From contig CAITND010000096.1 of the NCBI GenBank assembly GCA_903893625.1, forward strand, positions 1 through 35,452: a DNA stretch of 35,452 nt, written 5' to 3'. A program made the position numbers and the translations under genes. The notes beneath the pieces are model-generated. The model saw only the letters and a list, made by a program, of their open reading frames with translations. It searched no databases and was not told where the DNA came from. Shown here piece after piece: positions 20,701 through 28,526 of this stretch; within the stretch, counting starts at the first letter, position 1; every line of letters begins with the position of its first letter. Source of the stretch: an uncultured Oscillatoriales cyanobacterium (GTDB lineage Bacteria; Cyanobacteriota; Cyanobacteriia; Cyanobacteriales; Microcoleaceae).

Positions 20701-20710
20701 TCCGTTGCAT
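14777..20710 (-). CDS. Giant multi-module glycan enzyme (methyltransferase, several glycosyltransferases, coiled coil)
   Basis: 1977 residues, start supported by a GGGAGGA ribosome binding site. Approximate order: class I SAM methyltransferase-like domain (60-260; YIDVASQSG, HCSIEHFEG); CgeB/DUF3880-like GT-B domain (304-640; ATGIHGWNFSRGW, SRPYEIMGCGTLLL); GT4 domain (674-1030; AVDGVFFQLNNTGIARV, and EGFGMPVLEAMACG with the E-x7-E motif near 946); an unrecognised roughly 210-residue domain (1061-1270; VTSIAPRNIERQQACINTW, INSDIYL), perhaps a nucleotide-sugar transferase; GT2 (1346-1585; SAIISTYNSEKYI, NANTDDRH); second GT2 (1641-1880; SVIIPTKNRP, LDDDDNYYPNH); Gln/Glu-rich coiled coil (about 1885-1977). 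It probably builds and methylates a surface glycan in several steps. No transmembrane segment is seen. Domain borders are hand estimates. Confidence 0.85.
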   Translation of the reverse strand: MQRKKQGGIPANNPELMSSQLMAKGVRVQEFEVDINDYKNYFNQSRYLEDYPEYYSGNIPEKSLEHYIAAKLLELSPDDIYIDVASQSGVVPKIYNQVFGCQTYAQDLDYPPGLNGNLIGGDAGDMPIPNDFATKIALHCSIEHFEGDADIRFAKELGRVLKFGGKCCIAPLYLFHEYAIQTDPVTAKATGGVSFESDAIIYEHLGWNNRHGRFYDPEHLVSRIINNLNGFNITIYRIKNAKQVDNSCYIQFAAVLEKPLDDNTLGLDQDTAQISSSQHKSNLSHAATKTVGKPNHFSSMSTQPRIDVVLQATGIHGWNFSRGWVNVLQRQGLLNRVFTPMAEWGALEPTNDDGLYQYLRNPEADIMILLGFDWHSHPLHNSLKWQEGWYNTNIKKVAIFQEHCSAEIVQNTPQWQEQISIAIDNAATCVSAIICNHEPDVSWLLNRGIKTPTVFSPFAIDPQYYNCKIPFAQRKNRAVFRGNATPHFNNKTYYQRSQLMDRLKLNHHIDLYPLVTDLLSKPLEAVQSYVDELNTYKLGLNLPSLSPTLTSRPYEIMGCGTLLLQNNVIGDKSNKLFRDWEHLVYYNPENPDELIEKIEYLLKNPDLAEEIADHGYQLCQEKHTIECRVQQLIEWADSGFQVSEDTPKTSDATGSIILKSQVLNRTTNLHRQSKNSLLVAVDGVFFQLNNTGIARVWKSLLEEWVKDGFARNILVLDRAGTAPKISGMRYRRIPEYNYDDTDRDRQMLQQVCDEEGVNVFISTYYTTPLSTPSVFMGYDMIPELIAQNLDSSMWQEKHQGIRHASAYLTISENTKRDLVGCFPNILVDSITVAHCGIDSNFTPASQEEIIEFTSKYEIRKPYFLVVGDRVGWRNTGYKNGILFFKAFAQLTDKHDFEIVCTGGDPAIEDKFLHYASGVKIHRLYLTDEDLRVAYSGAVALVYPSLYEGFGMPVLEAMACGCPVITCPYASLPEVGGNAVLYVSGRDVNEMAEAMIKVQQPEVRESLIRLGLEQSKQFSWSKMAEIVKSVLIETATDSLDNNSVELVRLPQEKSTSKDSNQEVLVVTSIAPRNIERQQACINTWQSLGFSVVSLNIQEEINQLQSLFPNVRFHAVWRDARTETERPLVYVEDIFMYLRGNGTKISGIINSDIYLNVDAGFVSFIAKEAIDNMVFGSRMDIDSLEDYQDGVLYDKGFDYFFFDKNLLEHYPPENFCVGMPWWDYWIPLVLLEKGIPIKLLISPIAYHVKHLMNFSEHRWIKFASYIASYYQSSSNYQQFFLQREFIDEGQEHQRLMNGCHELANKILQKIDQESSRICYFQDQIEDNFSQEVVPKPVTVFPKNLRDNSQFLVSAIISTYNSEKYIRGCLQDLVDQTLYKQGGLEIVVVDSASPQNEQSIVKEFQAKYPNIVYERTPERETLYAAWNRAIKMSHGKYITNANTDDRHRFDALEVMANFLDTHPEVSLAYPNQLITTVPNDTFVTTQGNRHWNWPPYSYDQMKQGCCVGSQPMWRKSLHDKYGYFRSEFHCAGDYEFWLRIGSQGEKLALIPEILGLYYFNPQGIEHGTPGRSGQETDQICDEYGIKRLYIPNISGSERKFDDLQYQGALLTDEEKANLIHHQQLTVNYQYETDKQAPNPLIGIISQPIVSVIIPTKNRPKMLAQAIQSVLNQTFTELEIIVVNDGGVDVQSVISRLNTRGNIVYKKHDRALERSAARNTGIHAARGKYIAYLDDDDNYYPNHIETLVKFLENSEYKIAYTDAVMAQQEKQNGQYITVHRSQPYSSDFDNDKILVNNFIPILCVMHEKSCLDQIGLFDETLTTHEDWDLWIRLSRHFQFAHIPQTTCEFTRREDGTTTTSKNRADFIRTREIIYDKYWQYAENNPEILAAQQSVFKSEAKELATSLAQTQEKLAQAQLEQEKLTTHVEMNQEKIKQIENQSQQIQEEKQWLEAQLSSWKQTALQLQIELQQTENHRETSKI

Positions 20711-20761
20711 TATCTTTTTCCTCCCGTAAGATTTAAGAATAGATAGGTGACTTCATGGTTG

Positions 20762-20974
20762 TTAATTGACAGCACCACTGCGATACCTCAACACCGTCTC
20801 GTAAGCAAGCAGGACTAGAAACTTTCTCAGAAGACTCTGCTCCTGGCAGTCTAGCAATGCTGGCCGTGATGACATAGGGTGTCGAAAGCCTATTTTCTCT
20901 AGTGTATCAGTGATCTCTTGCAATGTCAGCAGATGTTTGCGTAACTGGGCGCGACCTCCTGTAACTTTCTTGAG
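20762..20974 (-). pseudogene. Remnant of an unrecognised gene
   Basis: The gap 20711-21135 (425 bases) is not random. On the minus strand a frame is open for 70 codons between TAA at 20975-20977 and TAA at 20762-20764. It has no start codon near its beginning but a protein-like composition (TGGRAQLRKHLLTLQEITDT and later LLRKFLVLLAYETVLRYR). It looks like the C-terminal piece of a lost gene, possibly a transposase, but I do not recognise the family. The base composition is richer in GC than the neighbouring genes. The rest of the gap holds nothing I can name. Confidence 0.35.
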
Positions 20975-21135
20975 TTAGTCATTTTTGTATTACGATTCAG
21001 CCGGGTGCTGTTGACTATGGTATGATATAACGGTTATGTCAAGAAAACCCAATGATGACCCAGGATTGTTTGTTGGGGTTAACTAACCGTAAGATTTGTT
21101 ACAGGGTACACTAGATTTTTTGAAAAAAATTAAAA

Positions 21136-22680
21136 ATGGGCATAGGAATAGAAGGACAAAACTTAATATTTTTAATCTCCCAACCTCGCGCTGGTTCAAC
21201 AATGACTCAAAGAATTTTAGCCAGTCATCCAGATATTCATACTGTGTCAGAACCCTGGTTAATGTTACACCCTCTCTATGCTATGCGCTCCCAAGGATAT
21301 GAGGCAGAGTATCATGCTTGGGAAGCTAGAACTGCCTTAAAGGGATTTTTTGAGGAAGTTTCAAGTGATGAAGATGCTTACTTCGTAGGCGTTCGCAAAA
21401 TGTGCGGGCATTTTTACAATTGTGCTTTGAACTCTTCAAACAAAAGTTATTTTTTAGATAAAACCCCTCGCTATTACCACATTATTCCGGAATTGCACAA
21501 AACTTTTCCTCAAGCAAGTTTCATCATTTTATTTCGCAATCCATTATCTGTTGCTTGCTCTATTTTTAGCACCTGGGGTAAAGAAGAATGGTTTAATCTT
21601 GATCTTTATAAAGAAGACTTAACTTTCGCACCGGCAAAACTAATTGATGGAATCAAACAATTAGGAAAAAATTGCTTGACCCTAAGTTATGAAGACTTGT
21701 TGGTCAATTCCGAGAGTGAAATTAGGAGAGTTTGCAATTTTTTGGGGATACAATTTTCAGTAAAAATGCTCGAATACGGAGCTTGCAATTTACCCCGATG
21801 GCAATACGGAGATCAGGACTTAGTTTATCAAAAAGTGCGACCAGACCCTGGAAATTTAGACAAGTGGATTTTATCCGTCAAAAGTCCTCATATCTGGCAA
21901 GTGACTAACGAGTATTTAGAATATTTGGGACATGAAATCGTTTGTCAGATGGGTTATTCCTATAGGGAGTTGCGAAAAACTCTCGATGCCAACCGCCCCC
22001 AGGAACTTGACGTGACCAAAATATCCCAGGTTGAATGGCTACAAAGGAAACCTGACCAATATCAAGAAGTCCCTAAGACAAGTCTGGGTTATACCGTAAT
22101 AGCTAAGAAAAATGAACGTGAGGGAAAGCTAGTGGAATCTGCCACTGCTTACCGTAAGGCTATTAAACTCAACTCAAAATCAGCTTGGTCTTATCATAGT
22201 CTAGGAACAGTTTTAGCTAAATTGCAAAGATGGGATGAGGTAATCGCTTCCTATCAGAAGGCTATTAAATTAAATCCCAACTCTGCCTCTTTTTATTACG
22301 ATCTGGCAGAGGCTTTTATTCAACAAGGTAATTTAGATGAAGCGATCGCCAACTACTCGAAAGCCATTGAAATCAAACCTAGTTTCTCTATGGGCCATAA
22401 CAGGCTAGGTGAATCTTTCGCCAAAAAAGGAAAATTAGCGGAGGCTGCTAGTTTTTTTCTTCAAGCAATTGAACTAAACTCAGGATCTTATAAAGCGCGT
22501 GGTAACCTAGCAGAAGTTTTGGCAGAGGAAGGGCATTTAAACGAGGCTGTTGGTTTTTATGCGGAGGCTGTTAAAATAAACCCTAGTTATCGGACAGAAA
22601 ATCTAAAGTTGCAAAAAGCTGTAGAGTTTTTTTGTAATCACCATGACGACAAATCCGTGGGATTGAGGGAAAACCACTGA
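21136..22680 (+). CDS. Sulfotransferase with C-terminal TPR repeats
   Basis: 514 residues. The N-terminal half (about 8-280) is a sulfotransferase: LISQPRAGSTMTQRILASH holds the 5'-phosphosulfate loop (R-A-G-S-T near 18-22), and FRNPLSVACSIFSTW near 136-150 holds the 3'-phosphate-binding Arg and Ser. The C-terminal part (about 315-500) holds about five TPRs (AIKLNSKSAWSYHSLGTVLA and following). This is the mirror image of the 4160-6046 protein, in which the TPRs come first. It probably sulfates a glycan or protein acceptor; which one is not visible. No good ribosome binding site precedes the ATG. It is followed at once by a discoidin-like remnant, so the 3' end of this locus has been rearranged. 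Confidence 0.87.
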   Translation: MGIGIEGQNLIFLISQPRAGSTMTQRILASHPDIHTVSEPWLMLHPLYAMRSQGYEAEYHAWEARTALKGFFEEVSSDEDAYFVGVRKMCGHFYNCALNSSNKSYFLDKTPRYYHIIPELHKTFPQASFIILFRNPLSVACSIFSTWGKEEWFNLDLYKEDLTFAPAKLIDGIKQLGKNCLTLSYEDLLVNSESEIRRVCNFLGIQFSVKMLEYGACNLPRWQYGDQDLVYQKVRPDPGNLDKWILSVKSPHIWQVTNEYLEYLGHEIVCQMGYSYRELRKTLDANRPQELDVTKISQVEWLQRKPDQYQEVPKTSLGYTVIAKKNEREGKLVESATAYRKAIKLNSKSAWSYHSLGTVLAKLQRWDEVIASYQKAIKLNPNSASFYYDLAEAFIQQGNLDEAIANYSKAIEIKPSFSMGHNRLGESFAKKGKLAEAASFFLQAIELNSGSYKARGNLAEVLAEEGHLNEAVGFYAEAVKINPSYRTENLKLQKAVEFFCNHHDDKSVGLRENH

Positions 22681-22807
22681 TAGTAGTGTGCAACATAAAC
22701 TCGCACGGTTTGTACGCTTGCAATTGCGAGAAAGTACGTCTTTTCATCTAGATGAGGTGGAAATCTATGGTATTCCTTTCAAACTTGATGATTCAGAGTT
22801 TCTCTAA
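22667..22807 (+). pseudogene. Remnant of a discoidin (F5/8 type C)-like domain
   Basis: Overlapping the sulfotransferase stop in another frame is a stretch open to the TAA at 22805-22807. It encodes LARFVRLQLRESTSFHLDEV followed by EIYGIPF. This is the typical end of a discoidin/F5-8 type C carbohydrate-binding domain (pattern R(Y/F)VR(L/V)QL...L.L.EV..YG). No usable start or full domain is present, so it is a 3' relic of a glycan-binding gene. The remaining gap to 22981 shows nothing recognisable apart from a candidate promoter. Confidence 0.55.
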
Positions 22808-22891
22808 CTCCCTGTCTAGCTTGAGTTGAGCGGAAAAACATTCCTACGGGATGTGGGACTAAGAGATGGGAAAATGTGTGGTTTGGGGAAC

Positions 22892-22920
22892 TTGACAAGT
22901 CTACAGAAAGACAATACTGT
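22892..22920 (+). promoter_or_regulatory. Candidate promoter for the TPR/capsule-transferase-like gene
   Basis: TTGACA at 22892-22897 and TACTGT at 22915-22920 with a 17-base spacer, 62 bases before the ATG at 22982. The -35 element is perfect; the -10 element matches three to four consensus positions. Confidence 0.45.
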
Positions 22921-22981
22921 AAAGCAATAACAGTGGTTGTACCTGATTTTATGTCTTTAGTTTATACAAGTTGATACATTT

Positions 22982-25498
22982 ATGAAAAATAGAAATTTAA
23001 TTCTGGGTAATCAGTTAATGCGGAGTGGTAAGCTGGAGGATGCTGTGGCTGCTTATGAAATTGCGATCGCAAGTCATCCTAGTTTTCCTTGGTCTCACTA
23101 CCAGTTGGGACAGGCTTTAGAAAAGTTGGGACGTTGGGAAGATGCTTTAGTAGCTTATCAAAAAGCCATTGGATTGAATCCAATTTCTGAGGTATTTCGC
23201 AACAATTTAGAGAGAGTATTAGCGAAACAAAATCATGTTTCTGAAGGAGAAACAACAAACACTGTTGAAGACTGTTTGGAGCCAGAAAAAACTTTAACGG
23301 AACAAGCAGAAACGGAACAAGAAGACCTTGAGGAAGCCATCAAATATTCTGGTGATGCTTCTTACGAGTTAAATTCCAACTCTTATGATTTATGTTATGA
23401 GTCTGGCCAATCTTTGCATGGGCTAGGGGAAATTGATCAAGCTATCTTAGCCTACCAAAAAGCCATTAAAATAGGCTGTGATCTAGCAGATGAAGATCGT
23501 ATAAAAAAAGCAGTAAAGGCTTGTCAACACATCATAGAACTTAATAGTAATTCTTCATTTTGCTATGAAAGTTTGGGCAAATTGTTGGCGGAAAAGGGTC
23601 GGCTTGATGATGCTATAGAGATGTATAGAACTGCCATTAAGCTGAATCCTAGTTTCCATGGCTTTCATTATCACCTTGCTCAAGCACTAATTAGCAAAAA
23701 TGATTATCAAAATGCGATCGCAGAAATGTTATCATGTATTGATAAAAATTTTCAACATTACCCCTCGTATGATTTAATCGGAGACTTGTTGATTCAACAA
23801 GGACAAGAGGCGCAATTGATTCAATTATACAGGCAAGGCTTGTTAGCGATGAGGCATAATTATACGGACTATCAAAAATTTATACAAAAAATATCTGATT
23901 TGGGTTTAGACGAAGAAAAAATTTTTGACCAGAGTTTTCTCAAGGATCTTCAGGTTATCAGTGACTTTTGGAAGCCACATCAATCGGTTGGCAAAAGAGA
24001 TGAGTGGATTCTAATTGAGCTTCATGGTTGCGGTGATGCGGCGGTGTGGATGACTGGATGGAATTTGCTTGCAGCTAAATGTTTACAAAAATTGTATGGA
24101 TATAGAATAGCAGCATTCGTGGCTTGGGGATACGATCATCAAATGAAGCAATTATTGATATCTTTTGGTGTAGAAAAACTTATTATTAGCAATGATGACT
24201 ACGGTTTAACTGATCATCAAAAATATCAGCTAGAAAAGTTTTCACAAGATGCTAATAGCGAAAATTTCAAATATTTACTGAAAGATTTCAAGTGTGATGA
24301 TTTACATATTGGAGACCTAGTGTACGATCTATTAATCAGACAAGCACCAATGAGTACACCAATTCTTGACCAAAGGGTAATGGCTGGATTAGAGTCTCGA
24401 TGTCTAGCATATAATTTCTGGAAAAATTTTCTGGACAGTTGCAAGATTAGATTTTTAATTACCAGTCATGCAACTGTTTACATTCAAGGATTGATATCGC
24501 GTTTAGTAGCCACGGCAAAAGCAATAGTTTTGGATGTAAGTGGCCCGTGTTTAACTAGACATGAAACCGTCGATGATCTCTATGATAGTAAGGACTTTAT
24601 TTCCGAACAATTGTTTCTTTATTTTTGGAATCATCATAGACATGAGTCTGCTGCAATTGGAAGAAAACTTGTGGAAAATACAACGGGCATAAAGCGATCT
24701 GATGCGAGCTTGGTCTATGAAACTAAGGCTTATAAGGATAAAAAAGTTTACACTCATCTAGAATTTTGTGAGCAATTTAATCTAGATCCCTCTCTCCCTA
24801 TCGTAATTGTGGCATCCCATGTTTTTAATGATTGTCCACACTGCTATCGTCATCGACTTTTTGTAGATTATTATGAAGCTCTCGTAGAAACCTTGAAAAT
24901 TTGTTCTCAAATTGACTCTGTAAATTGGATTATTAAAGAACATCCTGAAGTCGGCAACATTTCAATGGCTTATAATGTAGATAAAACAGCAAAAGAATTG
25001 GTAAATAATGAGTACAGTTCGTATCAAAATATTAAGTTGGCTCCCGAAGATATAAGTAATATATCAATTATAGATTTTTGTCATGCCGTAATTACTGTAA
25101 GTGGAACAATAGCTCATGAGTTAGCCTGTTTTGGAATACCTTCTATATTGGCGGGTTCTTCTACTTATTCGGAATGTGGCTTTACCAATAATCCTCAATC
25201 AGTGGATGAGTACAAATCTCTGTTATATTCTATTCATAAGCAAGACAAACTTTCTCCTGAAAAAATTGAAAAAGCCTATGTAGCCTATGCAATAATATAT
25301 CATTACATGAGACCAGGGAAAGGCAATTTGGATTTAGGCAGGGGAGAGCCGTGGGCTGTGGCGGAGAGTTTGGCCAATAAGATAAAAAGCAACGAAATTG
25401 GAACCGTAGAGGAAGACCCATTTTTTAAGAACTTTATGACTCAGATTCTTATGAAAAAGAAAGATACACTTAGATTTGATGAACTTCTGGATTTATAA
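22982..25498 (+). CDS. TPR protein with C-terminal capsule-polysaccharide-transferase-like domain
   Basis: 838 residues. The N-terminal third (about 1-310) has TPRs interrupted by an acidic insert near 95-120. The C-terminal domain (about 338-800) begins DEWILIELHGCGDAAVW and looks like a GT-B fold. It carries WIIKEHPEVGN (near 650), followed by a Ser-Gly-Thr with a downstream Glu in VSGTIAHELACFGIPSILAG (near 704-723). That pairing of H-P with S-G-T..E recalls KpsS/LipB-type capsule transferases that use CMP-activated sugars. This suits its place just upstream of a CMP-nonulosonate pathway, but the assignment is by motif resemblance only. It is co-directional with the pse operon, 82 bases before pseB. 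Confidence 0.72.
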   Translation: MKNRNLILGNQLMRSGKLEDAVAAYEIAIASHPSFPWSHYQLGQALEKLGRWEDALVAYQKAIGLNPISEVFRNNLERVLAKQNHVSEGETTNTVEDCLEPEKTLTEQAETEQEDLEEAIKYSGDASYELNSNSYDLCYESGQSLHGLGEIDQAILAYQKAIKIGCDLADEDRIKKAVKACQHIIELNSNSSFCYESLGKLLAEKGRLDDAIEMYRTAIKLNPSFHGFHYHLAQALISKNDYQNAIAEMLSCIDKNFQHYPSYDLIGDLLIQQGQEAQLIQLYRQGLLAMRHNYTDYQKFIQKISDLGLDEEKIFDQSFLKDLQVISDFWKPHQSVGKRDEWILIELHGCGDAAVWMTGWNLLAAKCLQKLYGYRIAAFVAWGYDHQMKQLLISFGVEKLIISNDDYGLTDHQKYQLEKFSQDANSENFKYLLKDFKCDDLHIGDLVYDLLIRQAPMSTPILDQRVMAGLESRCLAYNFWKNFLDSCKIRFLITSHATVYIQGLISRLVATAKAIVLDVSGPCLTRHETVDDLYDSKDFISEQLFLYFWNHHRHESAAIGRKLVENTTGIKRSDASLVYETKAYKDKKVYTHLEFCEQFNLDPSLPIVIVASHVFNDCPHCYRHRLFVDYYEALVETLKICSQIDSVNWIIKEHPEVGNISMAYNVDKTAKELVNNEYSSYQNIKLAPEDISNISIIDFCHAVITVSGTIAHELACFGIPSILAGSSTYSECGFTNNPQSVDEYKSLLYSIHKQDKLSPEKIEKAYVAYAIIYHYMRPGKGNLDLGRGEPWAVAESLANKIKSNEIGTVEEDPFFKNFMTQILMKKKDTLRFDELLDL

Positions 25499-25547
25499 TG
25501 TAATAATTAATGTTAACTTAATAGAGACTTGATTGAAACTATTATAA

Positions 25548-26566
<1,019 letters not shown>

Positions 26567-26567
<1 letters not shown>

Positions 26568-27733
26568 TGAATAAGTTTATCCCATACGGTCGCCAAGATA
26601 TATCTCAAGCCGATATTGATGCTGTGGTTGAGGTGTTACGGTCGGACTGGATTACTCAAGGCCCGGCGATAGAAAGATTCGAGAAATTAGTCGCTGAGTA
26701 TTGTGGGGCTAAATATGCAGTGGCGGTTTCCAGTGCCACTGCGGGTTTGCACATTGCTTGCTTGGCAGTAGGTTTAAGTGCAGGAGATGTCCTCTGGACT
26801 TCACCTAATACTTTTGTTGCTTCAGCCAATTGTGGATTGTATTGTGGCGCAGATATTGATTTTGTAGATATTGACCCCCATACTTATAATCTGAGCGTGG
26901 AGATGCTAGAGCAGAAACTCGCTCGTGCTGAACTAGAGGGAAAACTGCCGAAAGTGGTGGTTCCCGTTCATTTTGCGGGACAGTCTTGCGAGATAGAGCG
27001 GATTTTGGCTCTGTCACGAAAGTATGGTTTCACTATTCTGGAGGATGCGTCTCATGCTATTGGGGCCAGATATCAGGATAATCCTGTCGGAAGTTGTTTA
27101 TTTTCCGATATGGCCGTGTTCAGCTTTCATCCTGTGAAAATTATCACCACAGGGGAAGGGGGAATGGTAATGACCAATCGAGAGGATTTGTATGAAAAGC
27201 TGATTCGGTTGCGGACGCATGGGATTACCCGCAACCCTGAGTTAATGCAGGGTGAGTCTCACGGGTTGTGGTACTACCAGCAGCTAGAGTTGGGATTCAA
27301 CTACCGCATGACGGACATTCAGGCAGCATTGGGCGCGAGTCAGATGCAAAGGCTAGATGAGTTTGTGTCATGTCGTAGGCTGTTGGCAGAAGGTTACAAT
27401 AGCTTGTTGCAGGATTTTCCCTTAGTTTTACCTTGGCAACATCCTGATACTGAGTCGAGTTGGCATCTGTATGTAATTCGGCTGAAGCTAGATAAAATTG
27501 GTAAAACTCATCGACAAGTATTTGAGGAATTACGAGCAGCAAAAATAGGAGTAAATTTGCACTATATCCCTGTACATACTCAACCCTATTATCAAAAATT
27601 AGGCTTTAAGTGGGGGGGGTTTCCCCAAGCAGAAGAATATTATCAGGAAGCCATCAGTCTGCCGATTTACTATGGCTTAAGTGATGAAAATCAAGAACGA
27701 GTTGTAGCGGTTATTGGGGATATTATGAGATGA
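26567..27733 (+). CDS. pseC: UDP-4-amino-4,6-dideoxy-N-acetyl-beta-L-altrosamine transaminase
   Basis: PLP-dependent aminotransferase (DegT/DnrJ/EryC1 family) that aminates the PseB product at C4. 388 residues from the ATG at 26567 (MNKFIPYGRQDIS). An open frame extends upstream into pseB, but the TAATG overlap marks the real start. Motifs: SSATAGLHIA, EDASHAIGA, and the PLP lysine at about residue 191 in FSFHPVKIITTGEGG. The stop overlaps the ATG of the truncated cytidylyltransferase copy (ATGA at 27730-27733), which shows the ancestral gene order. A run of eight G at 27612-27619 encodes Trp-Gly-Gly near the C-terminus. Confidence 0.95.
27612..27619 (+). repeat. G8 homopolymer tract within pseC
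   Basis: Eight consecutive G in frame as TGG GGG GGG (Trp-Gly-Gly). A change of one base would shift the last 38 or so codons of pseC. Confidence 0.9.
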
Positions 27734-27858
27734 AAACGGTGATGATTGTTCAAGCGAGAATGACTTCTACCTGCTCACCAGGAAAGGTGATGATGTGTCA
27801 ATATACGGGAGGAAAATATAGAAATGAACGTGCGAACTTTACAACTAAATTTTCCTAA
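27730..27858 (+). pseudogene. Truncated 5' copy of the spsF-like cytidylyltransferase gene
   Basis: The first 20 codons (27730-27789) match the start of the complete gene at 28527: MKTVMIVQARMTSTCSPGKV against MKTAIIVQARMTSTRFPGKV. By hand count about 48 of 60 bases agree, and many differences are synonymous. The conserved Arg of the CTP-binding motif is Cys here. After codon 20 similarity stops and the frame runs into the UPF0175 gene, ending at 27858. The ATG overlaps the pseC stop, so this is the start of the gene that once followed pseC directly. Confidence 0.85.
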
Positions 27859-28057
27859 CACTATTGAACAAAGTGACGAGGAATTGCGGTTATTGATAGC
27901 AGCTAAATTATATGAAAATGGCACCTTAACATCAGGTCATGCTGCGGAATTAGCAGGCTTAAGTAAGCGTGAATTTATTCAAGTCATTGGCAATTATAAT
28001 GTTTCAGTTTTTAGTACGTTGGTTGAAGATTTAGAAGCGGACATTGAGAATGCCTAA
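27824..28057 (+). CDS. UPF0175 family protein, likely antitoxin
   Basis: 77 residues. UPF0175 pattern: an N-terminal strand, then LRLLIAAKLYENGTLTSGHA and AELAGLSKREFIQVIGNYNV, a helix-turn-helix-like region that often acts as the DNA-binding antitoxin of a two-gene module. A GGGAGG ribosome binding site lies at 27808-27813. Its 3' end overlaps the DUF3368 gene by 8 bases, the common antitoxin-toxin arrangement. It sits inside the interrupted copy of the cytidylyltransferase gene, so it is an inserted cargo gene rather than part of the sugar pathway. Confidence 0.9.
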   Translation: MNVRTLQLNFPNTIEQSDEELRLLIAAKLYENGTLTSGHAAELAGLSKREFIQVIGNYNVSVFSTLVEDLEADIENA

Positions 28058-28508
28058 CGTTGTTATTGCCGATGCTAGTTGCTTGATTATATTAAGTAAA
28101 ATTGGAGAGTTAGACCTCCTACATTTACTTTATTCTCAAGTTTATATTACTCCTGAAATCGAAATAGAATTTGGCGAGGTTTTACCAGATTGGATTCTTA
28201 TTGAGATAGTTCAAGATCAAAAATACCAAAAGTTACTGGAAAAGAAATTAGATGTTGGTGAAGCATCTGCGATTGCTTTAGCAGCTGAAAAGGTTGATTC
28301 ATTAATGATTTTGGATGATTTAAAAGCTAGAAAAATTGCTAAAGAATTTGACATGGTTTTTACTGGGACTTTGGGTGTGATTAGTAAAGCAAAAGAGCAA
28401 AGTTATCGCTCAGAAATAAAACCAATTATTCAAAAAATATTGCAAACAAACTTCCGAATTTCTCAGGAAGTGGTCAATGCTTTGTTGTCAAGGTATGGAG
28501 AAAAATAA
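28050..28508 (+). CDS. DUF3368 PIN-like protein, likely toxin
   Basis: 152 residues from the ATG at 28050, which overlaps the UPF0175 stop; an in-frame TTG at 28044 is a less likely start. PIN-fold acidic residues are visible: Asp in VVIADASCLIILSK near the N-terminus, Glu in ITPEIEIEFGE, Glu in DVGEASAIALA, and Asp-Asp in MILDDLKARKIAKEF. DUF3368 proteins are predicted RNases paired with UPF0175 partners. The module may stabilise itself by addiction or act in phage defence; activity is not shown here. It ends 18 bases before the complete cytidylyltransferase gene. Confidence 0.88.
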   Translation: MPNVVIADASCLIILSKIGELDLLHLLYSQVYITPEIEIEFGEVLPDWILIEIVQDQKYQKLLEKKLDVGEASAIALAAEKVDSLMILDDLKARKIAKEFDMVFTGTLGVISKAKEQSYRSEIKPIIQKILQTNFRISQEVVNALLSRYGEK

Positions 28509-28526
28509 GGAATATTTTTTAAATCA

